This document shows, piece after piece, positions 1-8,272 of a stretch of DNA of 64,000 nucleotides. Position 1 is the stretch's first letter; each line of letters begins with the position of its first letter. Under the pieces are notes generated by a model. The model saw nothing but the letters and a program-made list of their open reading frames with translations. It had not been told where the DNA came from and did no database searches. This DNA comes from Undibacterium paludis. Its GTDB lineage: Bacteria; Pseudomonadota; Gammaproteobacteria; Burkholderiales; Burkholderiaceae_D. The DNA lies in contig NZ_JAKZHX010000012.1 of NCBI RefSeq assembly GCF_022568815.1, positions 62,001 through 126,000 on the forward strand, given 5' to 3'. The translations under genes and the position numbers were made by a program.

Positions 1-558
1 AAGGACGAAGAATTGCGCGACAAGCTCATTGACGATCTGTCCGCCATGCAGATGATGATACGCGAAGGCCTGGACCTGGCGCGCAGCATGGACAGTAGTG
101 AAGCACTGAAACCGCTGGATCTTGACTCGCTTCTCGACAGCGTTTGCGCCGATGCGGCTGATGCCGGACAGAATGTCAGCTTTGAAGGCAAACCCGGCCT
201 GACCGTCATGGCCAGGCCACAAGCCCTGCGCCGCTGTCTGACCAACCTGATCGATAATGCCGTCAAATACGGCCATTACGCAACTGTCAGCCTGGTAGCC
301 GGCAAAGACGCTGCCCGGGACGTATTGCATGTGCTGATACGCGATGGCGGTACTGGCATACCGCCAGAATTGCAGAGCAAGGTTTTCGAACCTTTCTTCC
401 GCATAGAAACTTCACGCTCCCGCGAATCTGGCGGCACCGGCCTGGGCCTGACCATTGCCCAGAATATCGCCCAGCAACACGGTGGAAAACTGCAACTCAA
501 CAACCTGCCTGAAGGCGGCCTGGAAGTAAGACTGACTCTGCCTATGCAGGTAGCGTAG
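1..558 (+). CDS. sensor histidine kinase, C-terminal part (5' end outside window)
   Basis: The frame is open from base 1 and gives 185 residues, so the start lies before the window. Visible are the end of the second dimerisation helix and a complete HATPase_c domain: N box CLTNLIDNAVKYG (about residues 79-91 of the visible part), G1 box IRDGGTGIP, F box FEPFFRIE and G2 box GGTGLGLTIA. The phosphoacceptor histidine must be upstream. The short linker and box spacing resemble EnvZ/OmpR-type kinases. The ligand, the sensor domain and the partner regulator cannot be told from this part. The protein ends 13 residues after the last beta strand, so there is no fused receiver domain. Confidence 0.93.
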   Translation, partial: KDEELRDKLIDDLSAMQMMIREGLDLARSMDSSEALKPLDLDSLLDSVCADAADAGQNVSFEGKPGLTVMARPQALRRCLTNLIDNAVKYGHYATVSLVAGKDAARDVLHVLIRDGGTGIPPELQSKVFEPFFRIETSRSRESGGTGLGLTIAQNIAQQHGGKLQLNNLPEGGLEVRLTLPMQVA

Positions 559-1022
559 TGTTCAGCTTTTGTAGGTCATGTTCCTGAATTAAGGCGATTG
601 CCCTTCGTAAGCCACACTGGTGGACCGCCCAGCAGAGTTGATCAAAAAGATTCAGAAGAATATGGTTAGCGGTTGTATTGGCGTTGGGTTGGGGTTGTTT
701 TTTTGCCGTTCCGATGTGTCGCTGCCTTTTTGGCTTAGCTTTTTGGCGAAGCAAAAAAGCTAAGTGCCCGCCGCTCTACCACCGGCCAGCAATCTCAAGT
801 AACGAATGTGGGCTATTAAAAACGATCAGGTCGCGACAAAAACCCATCCCAACCTTTCCACTGAACCGCTTGCAGGCGACTTAGATTCCATCAGCGCAAA
901 GTATGCTTTGTGAAATCCTGACTACATCCCCACACCTGAAAATACCTCGAAAGTACTCAACAGCCCCACCACTCCAGCCCCTGCCCCTGTAAAATTCAGA
1001 AAAAAATCCCAAGGGCCCACTC
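559..1022. other. 464-bp stretch without a convincing gene
   Basis: Short open frames exist on both strands (for example 542-754 minus, 678-884 plus), but they lack ribosome binding sites, have skewed composition and overlap each other. The only clear structure is a perfect 11-bp inverted repeat, CTTAGCTTTTT at 734-744 and its complement at 754-764, without a following T tract. The part just before 1023 should hold the promoter of the DUF2721 gene, but no consensus boxes stand out. Confidence 0.5.
734..764. repeat. 11-bp perfect inverted repeat (hairpin)
   Basis: CTTAGCTTTTT (734-744) pairs with AAAAAGCTAAG (754-764) around a 9-nt loop. No run of T follows on either strand, so a simple intrinsic terminator is unlikely. 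It could be part of a small interspersed repeat. Confidence 0.6.
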
Positions 1023-1496
1023 ATGATCAATTTGCAACTAGGCGACGTCAGCCACATTATCCAGCTTTCGATTGCCCCGGTGTTCCTGCTGACCGGTGTT
1101 GGCACCAAGCTCTCTGTTTTGACCAGCCGTCTGGCCCGCATCATAGACAGGTCCAGGGTGCTGGAGGACCTCTTGCATGGACAGATTGACGCACCACCCA
1201 ATCCGGCTCTGGAAGAAGAACTCCATGAGTTGTATGAGCGTTCGCACCTGATCAACCGTGCCATCACGCTCAGCACTTCTTGCGGCTTGCTGATCTGTCT
1301 GGTGATTGCTGCGCTGTTCACCGGCGACGCTACCGGTCTCAACCTCGACAAACTGATTGCCGCCCTGTTTGTCGGCGGTGTCCTGTCGCTGATCGGCAGC
1401 TTCATCTATTTCATGCGTGAAATCGTGGTTGCCACCAAAACCCTGACACGACAGCGTAAATTAGGCAGGCGCAAGATCAAGAGCCAGCAAAATTGA
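1023..1496 (+). CDS. DUF2721 family inner-membrane protein
   Basis: 157 residues. The N-terminal segment with HIIQLSIAPVFLLTGVG, followed by LTSRLARIIDRSR, is the hallmark of the DUF2721 family of small membrane proteins of unknown function. Three hydrophobic stretches (about residues 10-30, 82-104 and 112-132) fit membrane helices; the loop between the first and second is long, charged and probably cytoplasmic. The basic C-terminus (RQRKLGRRKIKSQ) agrees with a cytoplasmic tail. The gene stands alone and is closed by a strong terminator 15 bp after its stop codon. Function unknown. Confidence 0.9.
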   Translation: MINLQLGDVSHIIQLSIAPVFLLTGVGTKLSVLTSRLARIIDRSRVLEDLLHGQIDAPPNPALEEELHELYERSHLINRAITLSTSCGLLICLVIAALFTGDATGLNLDKLIAALFVGGVLSLIGSFIYFMREIVVATKTLTRQRKLGRRKIKSQQN

Positions 1497-1510
1497 AAAA
1501 ATCTCCATAG

Positions 1511-1546
1511 AAAAAGCCCCGCGAACTGTGATTCGCGGGGCTTTTT
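1511..1546. terminator. bidirectional intrinsic terminator
   Basis: A 15-bp stem AAAAAGCCCCGCGAA (1511-1525) with its complement at 1532-1546 and a 6-nt loop. The GC core is flanked by A on one side and T on the other, so it can end the DUF2721 transcript from the left and the lipoprotein transcript (stop at 1562) from the right. Confidence 0.93.
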
Positions 1547-1561
1547 AACTATGAGGGTTGA

Positions 1562-2944
1562 TTATTTGGCCGCCTGTACCATCACGATGACATCCACAGA
1601 AGCTGTCCCCGGATTGGCAACCGTAATCGGTTGATAACTGCCCGTCGCACGGAAAACCATGGTAGCGGCAGTTGCCGGAGCAATAAAACCGGCATTGTTG
1701 GTTGATGCGCCGGCGATGGCAACGGTAGGACCAGCGATCTGCGTCCAACTGTAATAAATAATGTTGGACGTATTCGACGGTGCATCCACCTTCAGGGTAA
1801 CGGCGGCGCCGGTCTGCACTACCTGCACCGGCGTGTAGGACACCAGGGATATCGGCGGTAGCGGGTCAACATAGTAGACCACGTCTGTGGTCGTGATCGG
1901 GTCCAGTGAAAAGCCGCCAGGCGTGATGGAAGAATTCGACACGCTGAGGGTAAACACGAACGGTGTACGCGCATCCAGGAACTTGGGGAAAGAAGTGCTG
2001 GCAACACTGCTGGAGCTGTTGAAAATCTCGACAAAGGGACCAGACTTCTGTTTCCACAAATAGTAGATAGGCGTGCTGCTGTCGACCTTGCCGTTGGCGT
2101 CATATTTGACTGATTTGCTGCCATCAAGAGTGACGTTGCTGCCCGCAGTCACCACTCCGCCACTGTAAGAGATAGGCACTACCGTCGGTTTGACGATAGG
2201 CGTGACCGTAACAGTTTGCGTAGCCGTCCCGACTTTTTGCTTGTCGTCGGTCACCCGGCATTGCAGCTTGAGCGTGGTTGAAGCAGTCACGACTGGCGCA
2301 GTAAAGCTGGACGTGGCAGCATCTGTCGGCACCAGGTTGATGGTGGTGCCGGCAGCATCGCTGACTACCCATTGATAAGAATACGGCTCACCAGTGGCAG
2401 CCGGCGTACCACCGCTACCAGTACAGCTGAGATTGACCTTGTCACCTGAAACGGCAGTCGTTGTACCGCTGACCTTGGCCACCGGAGCAGCCGTGGCCGA
2501 GGCTTCCTGCTTGACCAGCAGGGTGGTCGATGCCTTGATGGTATTGCCTTTGACATCAACAGCATTCAAGGTGAATTTGTAGGTGTAGTCCGCGGTCAGG
2601 GTGGTCGGTGGCGTGACTTGCAGGACACAGCTGGCTTCTGTACCGCTGCTGCTTTTTTGCATGGTCTTGCAGTCGGCGTTGATCACGGCCGCCAGGGCAT
2701 TGGCCGACAAGGTCAGGTTCTCAACCTGCCAGTACATATTGGTGATGGCACCCGCCGTACTGCTGGCCTGGCCGGTGAAACTCAGTGCAGCATTGGTGAT
2801 AACGGTCTGGGCATCAGGGACAGAGATCGCCATGGGGCTTGGCGTCGCGCCCGAATTGTTGCCTGAACTGCTGCCGCCACCGCCGCAAGCTGCCATCGCC
2901 AGGCTCGATAACACAATGAAGGCTGTTCTGATTTGCTGAAACAC
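1562..2944 (-). CDS. surface or periplasmic lipoprotein with Ig/PKD-like repeats
   Basis: 460 residues from a GTG start at 2944, preceded by GGAG five bases upstream; an in-frame TTG at 2965 has no such site. The N-terminus is a clear lipoprotein signal: basic IR, hydrophobic AFIVLSSL, lipobox MAAC with the lipidated Cys at residue 20, followed by a Gly/Ser spacer. The rest is Thr/Val/Ser-rich with three to four beta-sandwich-like modules of about 90-110 residues; features such as AGSNVTLDGSKS and YYLWKQKSGP are typical of PKD/Ig-like folds. No catalytic domain is seen. Likely anchored in the outer membrane with a binding or structural role. Transcribed alone, ending at the shared terminator. 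Confidence 0.88.
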   Translation of the reverse strand: MFQQIRTAFIVLSSLAMAACGGGGSSSGNNSGATPSPMAISVPDAQTVITNAALSFTGQASSTAGAITNMYWQVENLTLSANALAAVINADCKTMQKSSSGTEASCVLQVTPPTTLTADYTYKFTLNAVDVKGNTIKASTTLLVKQEASATAAPVAKVSGTTTAVSGDKVNLSCTGSGGTPAATGEPYSYQWVVSDAAGTTINLVPTDAATSSFTAPVVTASTTLKLQCRVTDDKQKVGTATQTVTVTPIVKPTVVPISYSGGVVTAGSNVTLDGSKSVKYDANGKVDSSTPIYYLWKQKSGPFVEIFNSSSSVASTSFPKFLDARTPFVFTLSVSNSSITPGGFSLDPITTTDVVYYVDPLPPISLVSYTPVQVVQTGAAVTLKVDAPSNTSNIIYYSWTQIAGPTVAIAGASTNNAGFIAPATAATMVFRATGSYQPITVANPGTASVDVIVMVQAAK

Positions 2945-3180
2945 GCTGACTCCGATGACTGACAAAATAGTGAATTCTCATCATTGTAGCTTCATGCCAG
3001 CAATTGCAATACCTTTACGCAAAGTGTTGACAAAATGTTTCATCTTTTTGACGGCTTGCAAATTATTTTAGAACGACCGTGCAAAAATTGATTTAGGTGT
3101 GGCACTCTAATAAAAAAACCAGATAAAAAAACTGACAGCATCGGCCAGCAAACAGGGCCGGATACAAAACGGAGACCACG

Positions 3181-4842
3181 ATGAACACCTTGCACTACGC
3201 CCACTGGCCACAAGGCTTGCCCCATCAACTGATCACACCCGAAGCCAGTTTGTATACCAATTTGCAGGTATCGGCCCTGCGCTACCCGGACAAGCCAGCT
3301 GTCATCTTCTATGACGCCATACTGACTTACCGGCAATTGCATGAAGAAGTGCTGGCCCTGGCAGGTTACCTGCAGCAGGTCTGCGGTGTGCAGAGAGGTG
3401 ACCGGGTTTTGCTGAACATGCAAAACTGCCCGCAATTCCTGATCGGCTTCTACGCCATTTTGCGTGCCGAAGCCATGGTGGTGCCGGTCAATCCCATGCT
3501 GATGACGGATGAACTGGCTCACTACATTGATGACAGCGGCGCCAGGGTGGCCCTGGTGTCACAAGACATTTTCCCGCGTACGCAGCCACTGGTTGGTCAT
3601 AGTGTGTTGAAACACGCCATCGTCGCCACTTATTCAGATCACCTCACTGCAACCACCAGCCTGAATATCCCCGATTTTGTCAAAGCCACACGACAGGTGC
3701 CAGAGCAGGCCGGTGTCGTCAGCTGGCATGCGGCTGTTCATGCCGGTCATCAACCGCAGCCCCACCTGGCCGGCCCGGATGACCTGGCCTGCATGCCCTA
3801 CACTTCGGGCACGACAGGCAAACCCAAGGGTTGCATACATACACACAGGTCCGTCATTTTCAATTCTGTCGCCAGCCCTACCTGGTCAGGCTGCATCGTG
3901 GCCAACCATGTTTCGCTGGCGGTGTTGCCATTCTTCCATGTCACCGGCATGCAATCAGTCATGAACAGCATGATTTACTGCGGGGGCACCCTGGTGATCC
4001 TGCCGCGCTGGGACAGGGACGTGGCCGGGCAGTTGATCACCCGCTATAGCGTCACCAACTGGACCCTGGTGCCATCGATGATGATCGATTTTCTGTCGAA
4101 CCCGCGTCTGGCAGAATACGACATCTCCAGACTGACCAGGGTGTCAGGCGGCGGCGCAGCCATGCCAGCCGCCATCGCACAGAAATTGCTGGACCTGTCT
4201 GGTCAGGTTTATATGGAAGGTTATGGCCTGTCGGAAACCATGGCAGCCTCGCACGTCAATCCACCGCAACGCATGAAGCAGCAATGCCTGGGCGTGCCGT
4301 ATTTCAATGTCGACTCACGCATCGTTGATCCCACCACACTGCAGGAAGTCAAACAGGGGGAAACCGGTGAAATCTGGATACACGGCCCACAAGTCTTCCA
4401 GGGTTACTGGAATGATGCACAAAAAACCGCAGAGTCCTTTGCCGAACTCGATGGTAAAAAATTCTTCCGGTCCGGCGATCTTGGTTACATGGATGAAGAA
4501 GGTTTTTTCTTTTTCACCGACAGGCTCAAACGCATGATCAACGCCAGCGGCTTCAAGGTCTGGCCAGCCGAAGTCGAATCGATGATGTACCAGCACCCGG
4601 CCATACAGGAATGCTGCATCATCGCCGCCCGCGACGCCTACCGTGGCGAAACTGTCAAAGCCGTGATCGTCAAAAAGCCAGGCAGTGAGGTCACAGCAGA
4701 AGACATCATGGCCTGGGCGCATGAAAAAATGGCGGCCTACAAAGTGCCCAAGTTTGTAGAATTTGTCGATACCTTGCCCAAGTCGGGAACAGGTAAGGTG
4801 ATGTGGCGGACTTTGCAGGAGAAAGAGACGGCGAAGGGGTAG
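3181..4842 (+). CDS. AMP-binding acyl-CoA ligase (medium/long-chain fatty acid type)
   Basis: 553 residues, the normal length for a class I adenylate-forming enzyme. It should activate a carboxylic acid through an acyl-adenylate and transfer it to CoA in the cytoplasm. The P-loop YTSGTTGKPKG is at residues 207-217, the hinge-region FRSGD at 429-433 and the catalytic C-terminal lysine in PKSGTGK at 539. A GGAG lies about 8 bases before the ATG. It faces two thioesterase genes (4988-5982, opposite strand), which fits acyl-CoA turnover. The exact chain length cannot be read from the sequence; fatty acyl-CoA ligase (FadD-like) is the likeliest annotation. Confidence 0.93.
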   Translation: MNTLHYAHWPQGLPHQLITPEASLYTNLQVSALRYPDKPAVIFYDAILTYRQLHEEVLALAGYLQQVCGVQRGDRVLLNMQNCPQFLIGFYAILRAEAMVVPVNPMLMTDELAHYIDDSGARVALVSQDIFPRTQPLVGHSVLKHAIVATYSDHLTATTSLNIPDFVKATRQVPEQAGVVSWHAAVHAGHQPQPHLAGPDDLACMPYTSGTTGKPKGCIHTHRSVIFNSVASPTWSGCIVANHVSLAVLPFFHVTGMQSVMNSMIYCGGTLVILPRWDRDVAGQLITRYSVTNWTLVPSMMIDFLSNPRLAEYDISRLTRVSGGGAAMPAAIAQKLLDLSGQVYMEGYGLSETMAASHVNPPQRMKQQCLGVPYFNVDSRIVDPTTLQEVKQGETGEIWIHGPQVFQGYWNDAQKTAESFAELDGKKFFRSGDLGYMDEEGFFFFTDRLKRMINASGFKVWPAEVESMMYQHPAIQECCIIAARDAYRGETVKAVIVKKPGSEVTAEDIMAWAHEKMAAYKVPKFVEFVDTLPKSGTGKVMWRTLQEKETAKG

Positions 4843-4869
4843 TCCTGCACGATTTTATTGATCGTCTTT

Positions 4870-4988
4870 TAAACTTTGAGAAAGCGTAGCGAGCGGCTCA
4901 AGTTTGAGTTAAGAAGCGCAACCGTACTCAAGTACGGTGAGCATCGCAGGCTCAAAATTGCGCCGCGCAGTTGCGTTATCAAAGTTTT
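4870..4988. repeat. 118-bp nested palindromic element (MITE/BIME-like candidate)
   Basis: Lies between two convergent genes. The outer arms are AAACTTTGA (4871-4879) and TCAAAGTTT (4979-4987). Inside are a 16-bp imperfect pair (4893-4908 with 4951-4966, two mismatches), a 6-bp pair (4917-4922 with 4970-4975) and a central 8-bp stem ACCGTACT/AGTACGGT (4921-4938). The whole segment can fold into one long structured hairpin. No open frame of interest. Whether it is repeated elsewhere in the genome cannot be seen here. Confidence 0.6.
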
Positions 4989-5527
4989 TATAAGGGAAAG
5001 ATCAGACAGGTCGTCGTGGCATGGGCATACACCTTGCCAGCTGCATCAACGATGCGGCCTTCCGCCGTTCCGACCTGCCGGCCTACCTGTATCACCTTGC
5101 CCTCGGCGCGCACTGGCCCGGTCTTGTTGGTCATGGCGCGTATCAGGTTTACCTTGATTTCCAGCGTGGTGTAACCCATGCCTGCCGGCAACATGGATTG
5201 CACGGCGCAACCAACGGCCGAATCAAGCAGGGTGCAGAAGTAGCCGCCATGTACACTGCCCAGTGGATTGTAATGCTGCAAACCCGGCGTGCCCTGGAAC
5301 ACGATGCGGCCAGGTTCACCCTCTACCGGCAAAAAATCCAGGGTCTTGCCTATGGGGGCAACCGGGTACAGGCCATTCAATATCCCGCGCAGGAATTCTA
5401 TCCCGCTGACGGCTTTCAATTGTTCCAGGCTGGCAACACCGGGTTCGGCCATCTGCGCACGCACTTCGGCTTCACGGTCTTGCCAGGCTTTTAAAACTGC
5501 TACAACATCGACATCAGTGCTCATCAT
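4988..5527 (-). CDS. PaaI-family hotdog thioesterase
   Basis: 179 residues. The segment NPLGSVHGGYFCTLLDSAVG (about residues 87-106) is the HGG motif and following helix of the PaaI/acyl-CoA thioesterase hotdog fold, with D102 in the position of the catalytic acid. It should hydrolyse an acyl- or aryl-CoA thioester. An N-terminal extension of about 45 residues precedes the hotdog domain. The start ATG overlaps the stop of the upstream thioesterase as ATGA, so the two are translationally coupled; a second ATG follows at once (5524). It faces an acyl-CoA ligase, so the pair may balance acyl-CoA pools. Confidence 0.92.
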   Translation of the reverse strand: MMSTDVDVVAVLKAWQDREAEVRAQMAEPGVASLEQLKAVSGIEFLRGILNGLYPVAPIGKTLDFLPVEGEPGRIVFQGTPGLQHYNPLGSVHGGYFCTLLDSAVGCAVQSMLPAGMGYTTLEIKVNLIRAMTNKTGPVRAEGKVIQVGRQVGTAEGRIVDAAGKVYAHATTTCLIFPL

Positions 5528-5982
5528 GTATCCTTACGCGGAAATAAAATCATCTGGGTGCAACGGAACAGGGCGATGGTCTTGTCTTCATAACTGACCA
5601 CGGCATCCCACACCTGGGTGGTACGCCCCATATGCACGGCGGTAGCCACAACGCTGATCTTGCCTTCACGTGCTGTCCCCAAATGATTCGACTTGAGTTC
5701 AACCGTGGTAAAGCTTTGCGCCCCTTCTGGCAGACTGCTGATGCAGCCATAGCCGCAGGCAGTATCGGCCAGGGTCACCACGCTGCCGGCATGCAGATAA
5801 CCGTTAGGCGCCAGCAAATGCGGCTGCACCAGCAATTCAGCAGTGACCCGGCCTTTTTCCAGTGACAGGATGTTAATGCCCAGGTAACCGGGCAGGAATT
5901 TTGCGCCAAACTGATTCAGGCGCCCGGCCTGCTCCATCGCTGCCTGGCTGATTGACGCTGTTGCTGACTCTGCTTGTGTCAT
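5524..5982 (-). CDS. PaaI-family hotdog thioesterase
   Basis: 152 residues with a single hotdog domain. The active-site stretch PNGYLHAGSVVTLADTACG (about 59-77) has HAG in place of HGG and an aspartate at 73. It is paralogous in fold to the downstream gene but not closely similar, suggesting a different substrate or a mixed complex. The upstream spacer to the divergent regulator gene (6081) is under 100 bp, so the regulator probably controls this pair. The ribosome binding site is weak (AGAAAAG). Confidence 0.91.
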   Translation of the reverse strand: MTQAESATASISQAAMEQAGRLNQFGAKFLPGYLGINILSLEKGRVTAELLVQPHLLAPNGYLHAGSVVTLADTACGYGCISSLPEGAQSFTTVELKSNHLGTAREGKISVVATAVHMGRTTQVWDAVVSYEDKTIALFRCTQMILFPRKDT

Positions 5983-6080
5983 GATCTTTTCTGTAGTGGA
6001 TGTAGCTGATGACTATTCTAGGTATTGCAGGAAAGCGCGCACAGTGTCAGTATTGACTCTTTTAATGCAGATTGCGACAA

Positions 6081-7106
6081 ATGTTCCATATCGAGGTCTG
6101 GCTTTACCCTCAGTGCATGGCGTCGGCGGTGACCGGCCCGCTCGATGTATTCGCCGTTGCGAACGCCATCTGGGCCATCAAGCACAAGGACGATACCCAT
6201 CCCCTGTTCACCTGGAGCCTGCATTCCCAGGATGGCAAGCCGGTGACGACACCGGCCCGTGTCACACTGGCAGCTGATGCAGAGATAAGGGCTGACAGCC
6301 AGGCAAACCTGATCTGGCTGCCCGGTATCTACATAGAACAGGGTATTTCCGGCCTGCTCAGCGACCTGCATGAGATGCGTGCGCTATTTCCCATCCTGCG
6401 CGACAGGCATGCCCAGGGTTGTGTGCTGGCAGCCAATTGCAGCGCCACCTTTGTGCTGGCCGAAGCCGGCCTGCTTGACGGTGGTCACGGCACGACGACC
6501 TGGTGGCTGGAACGTGCCTTCAAGGCCCGTTACCCCAAGGTGGAACTGCATCTGGCAGAGGTACTTGATGAATATGACAATGTCCTTACCAGCGGCGCCG
6601 CCACCAGTTACCTGAACATGGCTTATCACCTGGTGGAACGCTTTGCCGGACAGGATATTGCCACCGGTGTGGCCAAGACCCTGCTGATTGACGCCAACCG
6701 CGCCTCGCAGATGCCGTATATGCAACTGCTGAGCCTGACGCTGCAAGACAGTCAGCCGCATGAAAACCTGCTGGTGCAGAGGGCGCAGAAATGGATGAAT
6801 CAGAACCACCACCTGCCGTTTCGCCTGCCGGCCCTGGCTGACTTTCTGGCAGTCAGCGAACGTACCGTAATACGTCATTTCCAGCAAACCCTGGAAACCA
6901 CACCAGCCAGCTATGCCCAGCAGATCAAGATGGATGTTGCCAAACGCCTGCTGGAAACCACCACGCTGACGCTGGAACAGGTTGCCGAGCGCACCGGTTA
7001 CAGTGACCCCAGTTCTTTCCGACGCCTGTTCAAACGGCACACCGGCTTGTCACCGGCCAATTATCGCGAACAATTCCGGCCCGCCCGGCGCATGGTAACG
7101 ACCTGA
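6081..7106 (+). CDS. GlxA-type transcriptional regulator (DJ-1/PfpI-like domain plus AraC HTH)
   Basis: 341 residues from the ATG at 6081; an in-frame TTG at 6072 would add three residues. Residues about 1-185 form the DJ-1/PfpI-like domain, with the nucleophile-elbow Cys in AANCSATFVLAEAGLLDG at residue 120. Residues about 235-335 form the AraC/XylS double helix-turn-helix, with LADFLAVSERTVIRHF and LEQVAERTGYSDPSSFRRLF. Family members act as cytoplasmic activators of catabolic genes. The gene is divergent from the thioesterase pair with a short shared control region, making that pair the likely target. The effector is unknown. Confidence 0.92.
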   Translation: MFHIEVWLYPQCMASAVTGPLDVFAVANAIWAIKHKDDTHPLFTWSLHSQDGKPVTTPARVTLAADAEIRADSQANLIWLPGIYIEQGISGLLSDLHEMRALFPILRDRHAQGCVLAANCSATFVLAEAGLLDGGHGTTTWWLERAFKARYPKVELHLAEVLDEYDNVLTSGAATSYLNMAYHLVERFAGQDIATGVAKTLLIDANRASQMPYMQLLSLTLQDSQPHENLLVQRAQKWMNQNHHLPFRLPALADFLAVSERTVIRHFQQTLETTPASYAQQIKMDVAKRLLETTTLTLEQVAERTGYSDPSSFRRLFKRHTGLSPANYREQFRPARRMVTT

Positions 7107-7126
7107 ATGCAAAGTGTAGTGGTAAA

Positions 7127-7852
7127 TCAATCACCTCCGCCGCCACAGCCACCGCCACAACCGCCACCGCAGCCTGAGCTGTCACCGCCACTGCCTGAGT
7201 CCCCGCTATCAGCACTGCTGCTGCCATGATCACCAAAATCAAAGGCTGTGTCACTGCTGCCCTCACCGCCACTGCCGCCGTAAAAATCACCGCCACAATA
7301 GACGGTCCCATCGCCATTCATGCGCAAGGCGCTGCAATCCGGTTCGTAACGGAAACCATCAGCAATATCCCATTTGGCGTCGAGCGCAAACAGCAAGGGC
7401 AGGCGGGTAGCCCGGCGCGGGTTGATGTTTTCTTCCAGACAGGCAAACCACCAGGTACGCCGCAAACCTTCATTGCTGCGCCGGCTAGCACCTAGCACGG
7501 CAGCCGGTGTGTGATGCATATAACGGCCAAACGCCTTCCTGCAAAACTGTTCGTAGTTTTTTGTATAGAGAATGAATTCATGCCAGAGATCGTCAACAAC
7601 CTGAGAAGGCATGGAGATATGTTTGTAACCCGATTTCAGGTACACCAGAAAGAACTGACGCAGCGCACGCGCCACCAGTTGCTGGTCTTTCAGCGACAAT
7701 GAAGGGCGCTGCCTGTGCAGCTTTTCCAACAGTCCGGGCGGGAACATGTAAGTGCGGATATAGTCAGCCTGTGCAGCAAGGCGCCAGCGTCGCCAGACGA
7801 TGAACAGACTGGCGGCAAGTATGAATACGATAAGGCTTAATACGATGGGCAT
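7127..7852 (-). CDS. GRDP-like membrane-anchored protein with Gly/Cys-rich tail
   Basis: 241 residues from the ATG at 7852 (an in-frame TTG at 7870 is the alternative). An N-terminal membrane helix (about residues 2-20) is followed by a basic stretch. The segment DDLWHEFILYTKNYEQFC and then GRYMHHTP resembles the core motif of glycine-rich domain-containing proteins (GRDP), a family of unknown biochemical role. From about residue 185 on the chain is almost only Gly, Ser, Asp and Cys, ending with three CGGG-type units. No neighbour shares its strand, so it is probably monocistronic. No enzymatic function can be inferred. Confidence 0.85.
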   Translation of the reverse strand: MPIVLSLIVFILAASLFIVWRRWRLAAQADYIRTYMFPPGLLEKLHRQRPSLSLKDQQLVARALRQFFLVYLKSGYKHISMPSQVVDDLWHEFILYTKNYEQFCRKAFGRYMHHTPAAVLGASRRSNEGLRRTWWFACLEENINPRRATRLPLLFALDAKWDIADGFRYEPDCSALRMNGDGTVYCGGDFYGGSGGEGSSDTAFDFGDHGSSSADSGDSGSGGDSSGCGGGCGGGCGGGGD

Positions 7853-8272
7853 AAGACTGCTTGCTCTCAATCAATAGAATTTAACAAAAACTTGTCGCTG
7901 ACCTTCTTTGCACCACAGCAATTTTGGCATAGTATGGACACAAGGGGTTCGCCTGGTTTGTACCGGTATCTGTCTTTTTGTTTGCTGAAAAGATGTTGGG
8001 ACAGGCTTGGTGCGGTAGGAGACCGAAGCTTATTCCAAGCTTGGAAGTTTTACCGGATTTTCTCTTTCCCATAATCTGATATGTTGTTTTTGAAAATTAT
8101 TTTTTCTATTTTCAGCTTATCTGAAATCTTATGCTTACACTCCGGGTAACGGTGAAGTGATGTATCACAGCAAACCCGGATAGCAAACAGACAAAAGCCA
8201 TTGCCTGTCCAGGTAAAGATTTCATGTAAGCAATACCTTGCAGTAACAGAACATCTTTCTGGGAGATTCACT
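7853..8272. other. 420-bp control region between divergent genes
   Basis: Separates the GRDP-like gene (minus) from the chemoreceptor (plus). It is AT-rich around 8080-8120 (TTGAAAATTATTTTTTCTATTTTCAGC) and contains a short AAGCTT repeat pair near 8027-8042. Promoters for both genes are expected here, but no confident sigma-70 or sigma-28 boxes could be picked by eye. Confidence 0.45.

Noticed and set aside
881-1405. 174-codon minus-strand frame
   Set aside because: Antisense to the DUF2721 gene and without a ribosome binding site.
3027-3076. TTGACA as -35 box of the acyl-CoA ligase promoter
   Set aside because: No acceptable -10 hexamer at 16-18 bp from it, so a promoter cannot be called.
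3040-3522. 160-codon minus-strand frame before the acyl-CoA ligase
   Set aside because: Covers the ligase start region; no protein-like motifs, and the ligase frame is certain.
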